From: Mycobacterium barrassiae
GTDB lineage: Bacteria; Actinomycetota; Actinomycetes; Mycobacteriales; Mycobacteriaceae
DNA length: 64,000 bases
Direction: 5' to 3'
NCBI RefSeq assembly: GCF_025822765.1
Contig: NZ_JACKUK010000017.1
Location: 22,615-86,614, forward strand
In this document: positions 20,981 through 30,131 of the stretch, one piece after another
Numbering within the stretch: position 1 is the stretch's first letter
Layout of the letters: every line of letters starts with the position of its first letter
The notes under the pieces: model-generated
Told to the model about the DNA's origin: nothing
The model's input: only the letters and a program-made list of their open reading frames with translations
Databases searched by the model: none
Program-made: the position numbers and the translations under genes

Positions 20981-21214
20981 ATGCACAAACTCACGATGGC
21001 GGTCGCGGCGGCCGCACTCATGGCGGGACCGATTCTGACAGCGCCGACAGCAGCGGCGGGATCGGTCCAGGACACGACCTACACCTCACCTTCACTTCCC
21101 GCTGTTCCCAAGGTGGTCGCACTCGACTGCGAAGGCACCACGGGCAACATGGGCTGTGGTCCCGGCTGGTTCTGGCGCGATGGCTGGCGCGGATGGGCGT
21201 GCTACCCATGCTGA
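20981..21214 (+). CDS. Small secreted Cys/Trp/Gly-rich protein
   Basis: 77 aa, start ATG 20981 with a good AGAGGAG site 6-7 nt upstream. A cleavable signal peptide (MHKLTMAVAAAALMAG... TAAAG) leaves a mature peptide of about 50 residues. Its C terminus, CGPGWFWRDGWRGWACYPC, is rich in Trp and Gly; with one more Cys at LDC it has four cysteines and could form two disulfides. No family recognised. The stop overlaps the start of the next gene by 7 nt. The size and composition suggest an exported structural or interacting peptide; function unknown. Confidence 0.75.
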   Translation: MHKLTMAVAAAALMAGPILTAPTAAAGSVQDTTYTSPSLPAVPKVVALDCEGTTGNMGCGPGWFWRDGWRGWACYPC

Positions 21215-21747
21215 CGACGAAGAGGTATGCGAAGGCGGCAGGAGCGTTCGCCGCCATGGCCGTTGCGGCGACGATCGGCGGGTTGGGTTCTGCCGCAGCG
21301 CAATCCAACGATCTCAGCACGCTGCCGGTGGACCCGAACCTCCTCACGGATTCGCTGGCGTACAGCGCGGCGCCGTTCGTCATCAATCCGAACGGCCAGC
21401 AAGGCATTCAGGCCGAGTACACCCACCGCGAAGGCGGCACCCGTTCGATCACCACCACGATCCTGCTCTATCCCAACGAGGAGGCAGCGGCTGCATCGCT
21501 TTCGGCCGCAGCGGATCAGGTGGCGGCGCCGAGGAAGGTGGCCGCCGGGGTGGGCGCCAACGGGAATCTGTTCTCGGGGACGACGCTCGACGGCACGCAG
21601 TCGACGAGCGTGCTGACGTTCACTCAGGGCAACGCGGCCACGACGATTCAGTTCGACGGTCCGCTAAACGATCCTGCGCCAGAGGAATTCGTGATCGACC
21701 TCGGCAAGAAGCAGGACACGGCGATTCTGGACTGGCAGGGGGTTTAG
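21208..21747 (+). CDS. Secreted protein, 179 aa
   Basis: Start ATG 21208 (MLTTKRYAKAAG) overlaps the upstream small gene by 7 nt, so the two are translationally coupled. An upstream in-frame ATG at 21193 is possible. Signal peptide with a hydrophobic core (AGAFAAMAVAATIGG) and likely cleavage after SAAA. The mature part is Thr/Ser rich and beta-strand rich (TRSITTTILLYP, STSVLTFTQG, ATTIQFDGPL), without lipobox or cysteines. It resembles other mycobacterial exported proteins of unknown role. Confidence 0.78.
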   Translation: MLTTKRYAKAAGAFAAMAVAATIGGLGSAAAQSNDLSTLPVDPNLLTDSLAYSAAPFVINPNGQQGIQAEYTHREGGTRSITTTILLYPNEEAAAASLSAAADQVAAPRKVAAGVGANGNLFSGTTLDGTQSTSVLTFTQGNAATTIQFDGPLNDPAPEEFVIDLGKKQDTAILDWQGV

Positions 21748-21753
21748 CCCCCC

Positions 21754-22269
21754 TCACCAGTTGTCGTAACCGCCCTCGGGGCCCAGCATGCGTTCGAGGC
21801 GGGTGCGGTTGATCCGCGCGAGTTCGTTGCGCACGACCTTGCGCTCGGTCTCGGTGTCGTTGTGCAGACGGTCGGACATCGTCGCAAGCACGTCCTGTGC
21901 GGTGTAGCCGTTGATGAACATGACGAAGCCGAAGCCGAAGTGCTCCAGATAGCGCTTCGACGCCTGGCCCAGTTGATCCATCACGTCGGGCTGATCGCAC
22001 CAGATGGCGCACTGCTCCGCGGCCGACTTCTCGCTGCCGGGCCTGCGACCGATGTCGGGGTAGGCCTGCAGGATCGTGTCGATCGACTCCTCGGCGAGCC
22101 CGAACAGCAGCGCGTCGGCCGCTCGGAAGAGTTCGTCGTGGTTGGCGAACGGCCGACTGCGGCACAGATCGGCTGCCAGCGGGACGCTGTAGCAGCATTC
22201 GAAGATGGCGTGCACCGCTCGCCGCATCGGCATTGCGTTGAACGCCTCGAGGCCGATCCCCTGATGCAT
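21754..22269 (-). CDS. uraD: OHCU decarboxylase (uricase pathway)
   Basis: 2-oxo-4-hydroxy-4-carboxy-5-ureidoimidazoline decarboxylase, third step from urate to S-allantoin. All-helical protein of about 171 aa. Recognisable segments are RPFANHDELFRAAD, GFVMFINGYTAQDVLA and NDTETERKVVRNELARI. The ATG at 22269 (MHQGIGLEAFN) is preferred over GTG 22275 because family members begin near MHQGIG. No uricase, HIU hydrolase or allantoinase is adjacent, so the rest of the pathway, if present, is elsewhere. Confidence 0.88.
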   Translation of the reverse strand: MHQGIGLEAFNAMPMRRAVHAIFECCYSVPLAADLCRSRPFANHDELFRAADALLFGLAEESIDTILQAYPDIGRRPGSEKSAAEQCAIWCDQPDVMDQLGQASKRYLEHFGFGFVMFINGYTAQDVLATMSDRLHNDTETERKVVRNELARINRTRLERMLGPEGGYDNW

Positions 22270-22330
22270 CAACACGCCGTCATCATCGAAGGCGCAGGGT
22301 ACGCCCGCGTTACCGAATGTTACGGCGATG

Positions 22331-22360
22331 AAAAATCACGGCCCGAAAGGAGCCGGGCCG
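22331..22360 (-). terminator. Rho-independent-like terminator of ppa
   Basis: On the minus strand CGGCCCG (22360-22354) pairs with CGGGCCG (22345-22339) across an 8-nt loop, followed by TGATTTTTC. It lies 15 nt after the ppa stop. Confidence 0.75.
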
Positions 22361-22374
22361 GCAACAGCGGGGGG

Positions 22375-22863
22375 TCAGTGACCGGCGTTCTTGAACCGCT
22401 CGATCGAGGCCTGAAGTTCGGCCTCGGCCTTCTCGCGACCCACCCAGTCCGCGGCCTTGACGTACTTGCCGGGCTCGAGGTCCTTGTAGTGCACGAAGAA
22501 GTGCTTGATCGCGTCGAGTTCGTAGGCAGGTACGTCTTCGAGGTCCTGGATGTGGTCCCAGCGTCCGTCGCCGGCAGGCACGCACAGCAGCTTGTCGTCG
22601 CCGCCGGCCTCGTCGGTCATCTGGAACATCGCGACCGGACGTGCCTCGACGATGCAGCCCGGGAACACGGACTCCGGCAGCAGGACCAGCGCGTCGAGCG
22701 GATCGCCGTCCTCGCCGAGCGTGTTCTCGAAAAAGCCGTAATCGGTCGGGTAGCCCATCGCGGTGTAGAGGTAGCGGTCCAGCTTCACCCGGCCGGTGTC
22801 GTGGTCCACCTCGTACTTGTTCCGCGAACCCTTCGGGATCTCGATGACTACGTCGAACTCCAC
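22375..22863 (-). CDS. ppa: Inorganic pyrophosphatase
   Basis: Family I soluble pyrophosphatase, hydrolysing PPi to drive biosynthesis; 162 aa. Start GTG 22863 follows AGGAAGG. Signature residues are visible: [19 protein letters not shown], the metal-binding [11 protein letters not shown] (three Asp), and [13 protein letters not shown]. Near-identical in layout to Rv3628. Single-gene unit with its own terminator, convergent with nothing and divergent from the DUF6159-like gene. Confidence 0.97.
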   Translation of the reverse strand: MEFDVVIEIPKGSRNKYEVDHDTGRVKLDRYLYTAMGYPTDYGFFENTLGEDGDPLDALVLLPESVFPGCIVEARPVAMFQMTDEAGGDDKLLCVPAGDGRWDHIQDLEDVPAYELDAIKHFFVHYKDLEPGKYVKAADWVGREKAEAELQASIERFKNAGH

Positions 22864-22920
22864 GGCGGTGCCTTCCTGCCCTGTACTGAGGTATTGGGGA
22901 CGGCATCACCCTAATCTGCC

Positions 22921-22926
22921 TACGAT
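22921..22926 (+). promoter_or_regulatory. -10 hexamer for membrane protein gene
   Basis: TACGAT lies 25 nt before ATG 22952. It leaves a short leader containing GGGAGG. Confidence 0.35.
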
Positions 22927-22951
22927 TCTCGCCACCTACTCGGGAGGCGCC

Positions 22952-23806
22952 ATGGGCAGAATCTCTACCGGCTGGGCTCTGACGAAGCAGAGCTGGGCTG
23001 TTCTGAAGAACGACCGGTCGCTGGTGATCTTCCCGATCCTGTCGGCGGTGTTCGCGAGCATCGCGGTCGTCGTGATCATGGTTCCGGCGGCGTTCGCCGA
23101 CGCCATGGTGCAGGGCGGGGCGAACAACCAGGAAGGCATCATCGCTGCCGTCGGCGCGGCCGTGACCATCTATGTGTCCACGTTCTTCGCCATTTTCTTC
23201 AATGTGGCGCTGGCCGCATGTGCTGCGCGCTCGCTGCGGGGTGAGGACACCAAGGTTGGTGAAGGTATCTCGGCTGCGATGCGCCAACTCGGGCCGATCC
23301 TGGGATGGACCGTCGTCGCGGGGACCGTCGGGGTGATCCTGCGGGTTCTGGAGAACCGCTTGCCGCTCCTGGGGCAGATCGCGACGGCGATAGCCGGGGC
23401 CGCGTGGTCGGTCGCAACGTTCTTCGTCGTTCCCGTGATCGCGATGGAGGGCACGGGACCGTTTGCCTCGTTGAAGCGGTCGGTGCAGGTCATCAAGGCC
23501 AAATGGGGTGAGGGTGCGACCGGGCAGATCGCGATCTCTGCGGCGACGGGGTTGATCGTGTTCGCGATCGTGTTCGGCGGTGGCGGAATCGCCGCTGCCC
23601 TGGTCGCCATCAAACTGCAACCGGTCGCCATCGCGGTCGGGGTCGTCACGGTGGCCGCCGTGATCATCGTCGCGGTCGTCTCCAGCGCGATGAACTCGAT
23701 CTTCCGCGTCGCCGTCTACCAGTACGCGATCACCGGTCAGACGCCTGTCGCGTTCGACCCCCAGTTGGTGCAGGCGACGTTCGGTGCACGCGGCCGACGG
23801 GCGTGA
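22952..23806 (+). CDS. DUF6159-like integral membrane protein
   Basis: 284 aa, start ATG 22952 preceded by GGGAGG (spacing 5). MGRISTGWALTKQSW leads into about six hydrophobic segments (for example VIFPILSAVFASIAVVVIM and GIAAALVAIKL), with the conserved cytosolic SLRGEDTKVGEGI and EGTGPFASLKRSV. I assign the DUF6159 family from this pattern, with moderate certainty. Function is unknown. The next gene, dacB, begins 25 nt downstream behind its own -10 hexamer. Confidence 0.82.
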   Translation: MGRISTGWALTKQSWAVLKNDRSLVIFPILSAVFASIAVVVIMVPAAFADAMVQGGANNQEGIIAAVGAAVTIYVSTFFAIFFNVALAACAARSLRGEDTKVGEGISAAMRQLGPILGWTVVAGTVGVILRVLENRLPLLGQIATAIAGAAWSVATFFVVPVIAMEGTGPFASLKRSVQVIKAKWGEGATGQIAISAATGLIVFAIVFGGGGIAAALVAIKLQPVAIAVGVVTVAAVIIVAVVSSAMNSIFRVAVYQYAITGQTPVAFDPQLVQATFGARGRRA

Positions 23807-23820
23807 TCGGGGTCAACGGA

Positions 23821-23826
23821 TACCCT
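23821..23826 (+). promoter_or_regulatory. -10 hexamer for dacB
   Basis: TACCCT lies 5 nt before ATG 23832, a near-leaderless arrangement with slightly short spacing. Confidence 0.35.
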
Positions 23827-23831
23827 GAGCT

Positions 23832-25211
23832 ATGCGGCCAACCAGATGGGGGCGTTCCACCCATGCGTTGATCGCGGTGGCGGTGCTGGTGCTGGTCGCC
23901 GCCGTCGTCGCGGTTTCGGCCATGGTCACGGGCGGCGGCTCCCCCGATGCGGCGGCGGTCAAGCCGCCACCCCCGGCGGCGACGGCGAACCCGGGCATCG
24001 TGCCGGTTTCCGACTCAGCCCCCAAGCCCACCAAGGACCGGCTGGCCGCCGTGCTGGCGCCCGTGCTCGCCGATCCCAATCTCGGCAAGTTCACCGGTCG
24101 CATCACCGACGCGATCACCGGCGCGGAGCTCTGGTCGCAGGGCGCCGACGTGCCGATGCAACCCGCGTCGACCAACAAGACGCTGACCGCCGCCGCGGCA
24201 CTGTTTACCCTCGACCGGGACGCCCGGCTGACCACCCGGGTGTTCAGCACCGACAAACCGGGTGTGGTGGTCCTCAAGGGCGGCGGTGACCAGACGCTGT
24301 CGGCGGCCAAGCCCGGCGATGCCACCTGGTACCGCGATGCGGCGCGTATCAGCGATCTGGCCGAGCAGGTGGAGGCCGCCGGGATCGACCCCACCGCCGT
24401 GCAGGTCGATGTGAGCCAGTACAGCGGCCCGACGATGGCGCACGGCTGGGATCCGGCCGACATCGACGGCGGTGACATCGCACCGATGGAATCGGTGATG
24501 CTCGATGGCGGCCGCACCCAGCCCGTCAGTGTCGACTCCACGCGATCCAAGACACCGGCGCTCGACGCCGGCCGCGCGCTGGCCGTCGCGCTCGGCGTCG
24601 ACCCTGCCAAGGTGACCGTCGTGCCGGGGGCCGCTCGCGGTGGCCAGGAGATCGGGTCGGTGCAGTCGCCGCCGCTGATCGATCGGCTGCGCGACATGAT
24701 GAACGCCTCGGACAACGTGATGGCCGAGTCGATCGGCCGCGAGGTGGCCGCCAAACTCGGCCTCCCGCAGAGCTTCGACGGCGCGGTGCGGGCGGTCCTG
24801 CGCCAGCTCGAAGCCGCCAAGATCGACACGACGAACGCCAGGCTCTTCGATGCCAGCGGGTTGTCCGTCGATGACCGGCTCACCGCGGAGACCCTCGACG
24901 AAGTCGTCAACGCCGCCGCGGGCAACGACCAGCCCAAGCTGCGTCCGCTGGTCGAACTGCTGCCGATCGCCGGTGGTAGCGGCACGCTGTCCAATCGCTA
25001 CCTCGGCACCGATGCCCACCGGGCCGCTGCCGGTTTCCTGCGGGCCAAGACCGGATCGCTCACCGGAACCAACTCGCTGGCCGGCATCATCACCGATGCG
25101 AGCGGACGCGTCCTCACCTTCGCGTTCATCTCCAACGACGCGGGGCCGACAGGTCTGATCGCCCTGGACAACTTCGCCGCCACACTGCGGTCGTGCGGAT
25201 GCAGCGCATGA
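23832..25211 (+). CDS. dacB: D-alanyl-D-alanine carboxypeptidase (PBP4, S13 family)
   Basis: Periplasmic class C penicillin-binding protein that trims peptidoglycan stem peptides; 459 aa, ortholog of Rv3627c. An N-terminal uncleaved or cleavable hydrophobic segment (ALIAVAVLVLVAAVVAV) and a Pro-rich linker precede the catalytic domain. All three motifs are visible: SxxK in PASTNKTL, SDN in MNASDNVMAE and KTG in AKTGSLTGT. The stop overlaps the next start as ATGA, beginning a coupled dacB-protease-tilS-hpt operon. Confidence 0.95.
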   Translation: MRPTRWGRSTHALIAVAVLVLVAAVVAVSAMVTGGGSPDAAAVKPPPPAATANPGIVPVSDSAPKPTKDRLAAVLAPVLADPNLGKFTGRITDAITGAELWSQGADVPMQPASTNKTLTAAAALFTLDRDARLTTRVFSTDKPGVVVLKGGGDQTLSAAKPGDATWYRDAARISDLAEQVEAAGIDPTAVQVDVSQYSGPTMAHGWDPADIDGGDIAPMESVMLDGGRTQPVSVDSTRSKTPALDAGRALAVALGVDPAKVTVVPGAARGGQEIGSVQSPPLIDRLRDMMNASDNVMAESIGREVAAKLGLPQSFDGAVRAVLRQLEAAKIDTTNARLFDASGLSVDDRLTAETLDEVVNAAAGNDQPKLRPLVELLPIAGGSGTLSNRYLGTDAHRAAAGFLRAKTGSLTGTNSLAGIITDASGRVLTFAFISNDAGPTGLIALDNFAATLRSCGCSA

Positions 25212-26269
25212 GTTCAGAAACCGTGACTGCGCCCAACGTCGGCCGCGCCGTCGATTGGAAGTTCGCCACCGAGGTCGGCGAGAAGCTGGTGCGACCTGGT
25301 CCGGCAGCTTCCGACTACACCCGTTGTCAGGTCATCGAGCAACTGCCGGAGGCGTCCCGGCAGGCCGAGGTGCCGGTGCGCGAGGTCACCGGTCTCAACG
25401 AAGGCGGCGAGATCCCCGAAGCACGAATCGTCGACCGCCCGCAGTGGATTCACGCGGCGGCGCAGTCGATGCGGGTGATGACCGGCGGCACCGACAAGCC
25501 GAAGGGTTTCATCAGCGGGCGGATCGCGGGCGCGCAGACCGGCGCCGTGCTCGCGTTCGTCTCGCAGGGGATCCTCGGACAGTACGATCCGTTTGGCCGC
25601 CAGGGCGGTGAACTCCTGCTGGTGTATCCGAACGTGATCGGTGTCGAGCGCCAATTGCGGGTCCAGCCAAGCGATTTCCGGCTCTGGGTCTGTCTGCACG
25701 AGGTCACCCACCGGGTTCAGTTCCGGGCCAATCCGTGGCTGGCCGAACATATGTCGCAGTCGCTGGCGGTGCTCACCCAGGACGCCGGGGACGACGTCGC
25801 CCAGATGGTGGGCCGGCTCGCGGCGTTCATCCGCAGCCGTCGCGACTATGTCATCGACGCTGACACGGAACCGAATTCGACGGGAATGATCGGTCTGATG
25901 AGGGCCGTGCAGGCCGAACCGCAGCGTAAGGCGCTGGACCAACTGCTGGTCTTGGGCACGCTCCTGGAAGGCCACGCGGACCACGTGATGGATGCCGTCG
26001 GACCCAAGGTGGTGCCGTCGGTGGCGACGATCCGCAAACGCTTCGACGAACGGCGCCAACGCAAGCAGCCTCCCCTGCAGCGAATCATGCGGGCGCTGCT
26101 CGGGATCGACGCCAAACTGCTCCAGTACACGCGCGGCAAGGCGTTCGTCGACCACGTGGTGTCACGGGTCGGGATGACGCGGTTCAACGCTGTCTGGTCC
26201 AGCCCCGAAACCCTGCCCCTGCCAACGGAAATCGACAAGCCGCAACGGTGGATCGACAGAGTCCTGTAG
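25208..26269 (+). CDS. Zinc-dependent metalloprotease, DUF2342 family
   Basis: 353-aa protein, ortholog of Rv3626c. HExxH is seen as HEVTHRVQF in LWVCLHEVTHRVQF, with a downstream GTLLEGHADHVMDAVG segment that likely supplies further ligands. Members are often labelled 'coenzyme F420 biosynthesis associated' on phyletic grounds; no direct role is established that I know of. ATG 25208 overlaps the dacB stop, and the 3' end overlaps tilS by 22 nt. Confidence 0.9.
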   Translation: MSSETVTAPNVGRAVDWKFATEVGEKLVRPGPAASDYTRCQVIEQLPEASRQAEVPVREVTGLNEGGEIPEARIVDRPQWIHAAAQSMRVMTGGTDKPKGFISGRIAGAQTGAVLAFVSQGILGQYDPFGRQGGELLLVYPNVIGVERQLRVQPSDFRLWVCLHEVTHRVQFRANPWLAEHMSQSLAVLTQDAGDDVAQMVGRLAAFIRSRRDYVIDADTEPNSTGMIGLMRAVQAEPQRKALDQLLVLGTLLEGHADHVMDAVGPKVVPSVATIRKRFDERRQRKQPPLQRIMRALLGIDAKLLQYTRGKAFVDHVVSRVGMTRFNAVWSSPETLPLPTEIDKPQRWIDRVL

Positions 26270-27210
26270 CCGCACTGCGGGCGGCCCTCAAGGCGTTCGT
26301 ACGCGAGTACGGCGATACCGATTCGCGGTGGTGCGTCGCGCTGTCCGGGGGACCCGACTCGCTGGCGTTGACCGCGGTGGCGGCCGAGGTGAAACCGACG
26401 ACCGCCCTGATCGTCGACCATCGCCTCCAGGCCGGCTCCGACCAGGTGGCTGCGACCGCGCGTGAACAGGCACTCGTGTTGGGATGTGTTGATGCTCAAG
26501 TGCTTTGCGTCGATGTCGGCACCGAGGGCGGTCCCGAGGCCGCTGCACGTACCGCCCGCTACCGGGCGCTGGAGGCCGCGCGTGGCGAGGCGCCGGTGCT
26601 GCTCGCACACACCCTCGACGACCAGGCCGAGACGGTGCTCCTCGGCCTTGGCCGCGGCTCGGGCGCACGCTCCATCGCGGGTATGCGCCCGCACGATCCG
26701 CCGTGGTACCGGCCGCTGCTCGGCGTCCGGCGCGCGGTGACGCACGCGGCGTGCGAGGAGTTGAACCTCACACCGTGGCACGACCCGCACAACACCGACC
26801 GCCGGTTCACCCGGACCCGGCTGCGCACCGAGGTACTCCCGCTGCTGGAAGACGTGCTCGGCGGCGGTGTCGCCGAGGCGCTGGCCCGCACCGCCGCTGC
26901 GCTGCGCGAGGACAGCGAGACGCTCGACGAGCTGGCGGCCCGCGAACTCGCCGAGGTGTCCGTCGCCGACGGCCTGGACACCGCGCGACTGGTCAAGCTG
27001 CCGGATGCCGTCCGGCGCAGGGTGATTCGAGGCTGGCTGTTGGCCGGCGGCGCCAGCGCCCTGACCGACAAGCAGATCCGCGGCGTGGACACCTTGGTGA
27101 CGGCGTGGCGCGGGCAGGGCGGTGTCGCGGTCGGTTCGCCGTTGCGCAGCAGGCGGCTGATCGCGGGTCGCCGCGGCGGGATGCTGACCCTGCACACCGA
27201 GCCGGTGTGA
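26248..27210 (+). CDS. tilS: tRNA(Ile)-lysidine synthetase
   Basis: Converts C34 of the CAU-anticodon tRNA-Ile to lysidine so that it reads AUA, an essential step. 320 aa; the PP-loop ATP pyrophosphatase motif SGGPDS is near residue 34, with HTLDDQAET and the [14 protein letters not shown] segment typical of the family. The short C-terminal region agrees with mycobacterial orthologs (Rv3625c). GTG 26248 lies within the end of the protease gene; its stop overlaps a possible hpt GTG as GTGA. Confidence 0.95.
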   Translation: MDRQSPVAALRAALKAFVREYGDTDSRWCVALSGGPDSLALTAVAAEVKPTTALIVDHRLQAGSDQVAATAREQALVLGCVDAQVLCVDVGTEGGPEAAARTARYRALEAARGEAPVLLAHTLDDQAETVLLGLGRGSGARSIAGMRPHDPPWYRPLLGVRRAVTHAACEELNLTPWHDPHNTDRRFTRTRLRTEVLPLLEDVLGGGVAEALARTAAALREDSETLDELAARELAEVSVADGLDTARLVKLPDAVRRRVIRGWLLAGGASALTDKQIRGVDTLVTAWRGQGGVAVGSPLRSRRLIAGRRGGMLTLHTEPV

Positions 27211-27224
27211 AAACATGGCACGCT

Positions 27225-27815
27225 GTGCACGTGGCCGCGGAATCCACCGACATGTACCCCGGTGATATCAAGTCGGTGCTCCTGTCGTCGGACGAGATCC
27301 AGGCGAAAGTCGCCGAGCTGGGACATCAGCTGGGCGAGGACTACCGCGACGCCATCGTCGGGGGCACCCAGGACCTGCTGCTGATCACGGTCCTGAAGGG
27401 CGCTGTCTTCTTCGTGACCGACCTGGCCAGGGCGATCCCGCTGCCGACGCAGCTCGAGTTCATGGCGGTCAGCTCCTACGGGTCGTCGACATCCTCCTCG
27501 GGCGTGGTGCGCATCCTCAAGGACCTCGACCGCGACATCAACGATCGCGACGTGCTGATCGTCGAGGACATCGTCGACTCCGGGTTGACGCTGTCATGGC
27601 TGCTGCGCAACCTCGCGACCCGGCATCCGCGGTCGTTACGGGTCTGCACGCTGATGCGCAAACCCGAGGCCGTCCGCGCCGACGTCGACATCGCCTACGT
27701 CGGGTTCGACATCCCCAACGAGTTCGTCGTCGGGTACGGCCTCGACTACGCCGAGCGCTATCGCGACCTGCCTTACATCGGCACTCTGGACCCAAAGGTG
27801 TACGAGCAGGCGTAA
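27225..27815 (+). CDS. hpt: Hypoxanthine-guanine phosphoribosyltransferase
   Basis: Purine salvage enzyme making IMP or GMP from PRPP. The PRPP loop [13 protein letters not shown] is intact, with [13 protein letters not shown], the [20 protein letters not shown] base-binding region (truncated here) and a C-terminal RDLPYIGTL. 196 aa from GTG 27225 (VHVAAEST). GTG 27207, overlapping the tilS stop, is a close alternative and would add six residues. The M. tuberculosis protein starts with MHV at a similar distance. Confidence 0.95.
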   Translation: MHVAAESTDMYPGDIKSVLLSSDEIQAKVAELGHQLGEDYRDAIVGGTQDLLLITVLKGAVFFVTDLARAIPLPTQLEFMAVSSYGSSTSSSGVVRILKDLDRDINDRDVLIVEDIVDSGLTLSWLLRNLATRHPRSLRVCTLMRKPEAVRADVDIAYVGFDIPNEFVVGYGLDYAERYRDLPYIGTLDPKVYEQA

Positions 27816-27834
27816 TCGGCGCACGATGTTGGGC

Positions 27835-30054
27835 ATGACGCATACAGCCCTGCGGATCTGCCCCCTGTGCGAGGCCACCTGCGGCCTTACCCTGACGATC
27901 GACGACGGCCGGCTGACCGGTGCGCGCGGCGACCGCGACGACGTGTTCAGCCACGGCTTCATCTGCCCCAAGGGGGCGAGCTTCGCCGAGCTCGACAACG
28001 ATCCCGACCGGTTGGCGCGGCCGCTGGTCCGGCGTGACGGCGTGCTGACCGAGGCGAGCTGGGACGAGGCGTTCGCCGCGGTCGCCGAGGGCCTCGGTGC
28101 CGTCGTCGCCGAGCACGGCGGCACGTCGGTCGGGGTGTACCTCGGCAACCCCAATGCGCACACCGTTGCGGGCGCGCTGTATCCGCCGGTCATCATCCGC
28201 GCACTCGGCACCCGGCAGGTGTTCAGCGCGAGCACGCTCGACCAGATGCCCAAGCACGTCGCGCTCGGCCTGATGTTCGGCAGCCCGGTCGCGTTCACCG
28301 TGCCCGATCTCGACCGCACGGACTACCTCGTCGTCATCGGCGCGAATCCCCTTGTGTCCAACGGCAGTCTGGCGACCGCACCCGATTTCGGGGGCAAGCT
28401 GCGGGCCCTGCGCAAGCGCGGCGGCAAGCTCGTCGTCATCGATCCCGCCCGCACGCGCACCGCCGAGCTCGCCGACCGTCACCTCGCCCCCCGGCCGGGC
28501 ACCGATCCCGCGCTGATGCTCGCCGTCGTGCACGTGCTGTTCGACGAGGGCCTGGTCGACCTCGGCACTGTCGCCGATCACGTCAACGGTGTCGACGATG
28601 TCCGCGCGGTCGCGGCCGACTTCGGACCGGACGCCGTGACCGAGTACTGCGGAGTCGCCGCGGACGACATCCGCGTGCTGGCCCGCGAGCTCGCCGCAGC
28701 GCCGACCGCCGCCGTGTACGGGCGGATCGGCACCTCCACGGTCGAATTCGGGACGTTGGGCAGCTGGCTGGTGGACGTCATCAACGTGCTGACGGGCAAT
28801 CTCGACCGGCTGGGCGGCGCGATGTTCCCGCTCGGTGCGACGGCGCCCGCGCCCCGCCCGCCGAAAGCCGGCCGCGGATTCGGCGTCGGCCGCTGGCACA
28901 GCCGGGTCTCGGGCTACCCCGAAGCGCTGTCCGAATTTCCGGCGGCCGCGCTCGCCGAGGAGATCGACACCCCCGGCGACGGGCAGATCAAGGCGATGAT
29001 CACGATCGCCGGAAACCCCGTACTGTCCGCCCCCGACGGCGACCGCCTCGGCCGTGCGCTCGCAGGCGTCGAGTTCATGGTGAGCATCGACCCGTACCTG
29101 AACGAGACGACCCGCCACGCCGACGTCATCCTGCCGCCACCGCCGCCGTCACAGAGCCCCCACTTCGACTTCGCCCTCAACAATCTCGCGGTGCGCAACA
29201 ACGTCCGCTATTCGCCGCCCGTGCTGCCGACAGAAGGTCGGCCCGACGAGGCGGAGATCCTGTCGCGGATCGCGCTCGTGCTGTTCGGTGCCGGCGTCGA
29301 CGGTGATCCCTCCGTCGTCGACGAACAGGTCATCGCAATGACGTTGGCGAAGGAGACCTCCGATCCCGGCTCACCGGTCGCCGGTCGCCCCGTCGCCGAA
29401 CTGACCGCGATGCTGCCTGCGGGTCCGGGGTACGAGCGCCGCCTCGACATGATGCTGCGGCTCGGCGCCTACGGCGACGCGTTCGGCGCCAAGCCGGACG
29501 GCCTCACGCTGCAGCGAGTCAAGGAGTCCCCGCACGGCATCGACCTCGGCCCGCTGCGGCCGCGGCTACTGGAGGTCCTGCGAACACCAACGGGCAGAAT
29601 CGAACTCGCGCCGCCGCCCCTGCTCGAGGAGGCGGCGCGACTGCGGGACGCGCTGGACCGTCGGGCGGATCGGTTCGTGCTGATCGGGCGACGTCACCTG
29701 CGCTCCAACAACAGCTGGATGCACAACGTGCCCGCATTGGCAGGCGGCACCAACCGCTGCACACTGCGCATCCATCCCGACGACGCCGCCGAACTCGGCC
29801 TCACCGACACCGCGGTCGTGAAGGGCCCCGGCGGCGAGCTGCTGGCTCCGATCGAAATCACCGACGGCATGCGGCGCGGTGTGGTGTCGCTGCCGCACGG
29901 CTGGGGTCACGACCGCGACGGCACCGGCCAGGAACTCGCTTCGCGTAATCCCGGGGTCAACGTCAATCAGCTCAACGCAGGCAATCAGCTCGACCCGTTG
30001 TCCGGCACGGCGGTGCTGAACGGAATCCCGGTCGACATCGCGCCCGCGGGCTGA
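27835..30054 (+). CDS. Molybdopterin-dependent oxidoreductase with 4Fe-4S site
   Basis: About 739 aa, DMSO-reductase/formate-dehydrogenase superfamily. The N-terminal cluster ligands are ICPLCEATCGL plus a later C in FICPKG (CxxCxxxC...C). The molybdopterin domains (VIGANPLVSNGS, FGTLGSWLVDVINVLTGN) and the C-terminal dinucleotide-binding RRHLRSNNSWMHN and NQLDPLSG follow. No selenocysteine codon is present. No partner subunit or Tat signal is nearby, so it is a cytosolic single-subunit enzyme with unknown donor and substrate. ATG 27826 is an alternative start. It lies between hpt and lpqG, where M. tuberculosis has other genes. Confidence 0.9.
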   Translation: MTHTALRICPLCEATCGLTLTIDDGRLTGARGDRDDVFSHGFICPKGASFAELDNDPDRLARPLVRRDGVLTEASWDEAFAAVAEGLGAVVAEHGGTSVGVYLGNPNAHTVAGALYPPVIIRALGTRQVFSASTLDQMPKHVALGLMFGSPVAFTVPDLDRTDYLVVIGANPLVSNGSLATAPDFGGKLRALRKRGGKLVVIDPARTRTAELADRHLAPRPGTDPALMLAVVHVLFDEGLVDLGTVADHVNGVDDVRAVAADFGPDAVTEYCGVAADDIRVLARELAAAPTAAVYGRIGTSTVEFGTLGSWLVDVINVLTGNLDRLGGAMFPLGATAPAPRPPKAGRGFGVGRWHSRVSGYPEALSEFPAAALAEEIDTPGDGQIKAMITIAGNPVLSAPDGDRLGRALAGVEFMVSIDPYLNETTRHADVILPPPPPSQSPHFDFALNNLAVRNNVRYSPPVLPTEGRPDEAEILSRIALVLFGAGVDGDPSVVDEQVIAMTLAKETSDPGSPVAGRPVAELTAMLPAGPGYERRLDMMLRLGAYGDAFGAKPDGLTLQRVKESPHGIDLGPLRPRLLEVLRTPTGRIELAPPPLLEEAARLRDALDRRADRFVLIGRRHLRSNNSWMHNVPALAGGTNRCTLRIHPDDAAELGLTDTAVVKGPGGELLAPIEITDGMRRGVVSLPHGWGHDRDGTGQELASRNPGVNVNQLNAGNQLDPLSGTAVLNGIPVDIAPAG

Positions 30055-30063
30055 TTTTCTTCC

Positions 30064-30127
30064 CGCGAGCAGACGTGAAAACCCCCAATTTCCGTGCAAA
30101 AAAGGGGGGTTTTCGCGTCTGCTCGCG
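30064..30127. repeat. Long inverted repeat (GAGCAGACG family), possible bidirectional terminator
   Basis: Arms at 30064-30086 and 30105-30127 match over 23 bp with one T/G wobble, around an 18-nt A-rich loop. The stem contains CGCGAGCAGACG and ends in a C5/G5 block. It sits exactly between the convergent oxidoreductase and lpqG genes. A diverged second copy lies at 63781-63840. Confidence 0.85.
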
Positions 30128-30131
30128 AGGG

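Noticed and set aside
30061-30131. Hairpin at 30064 as a riboswitch for lpqG
   Set aside because: It lies after both convergent stops, downstream of lpqG and not in a leader, and no aptamer motif is visible.
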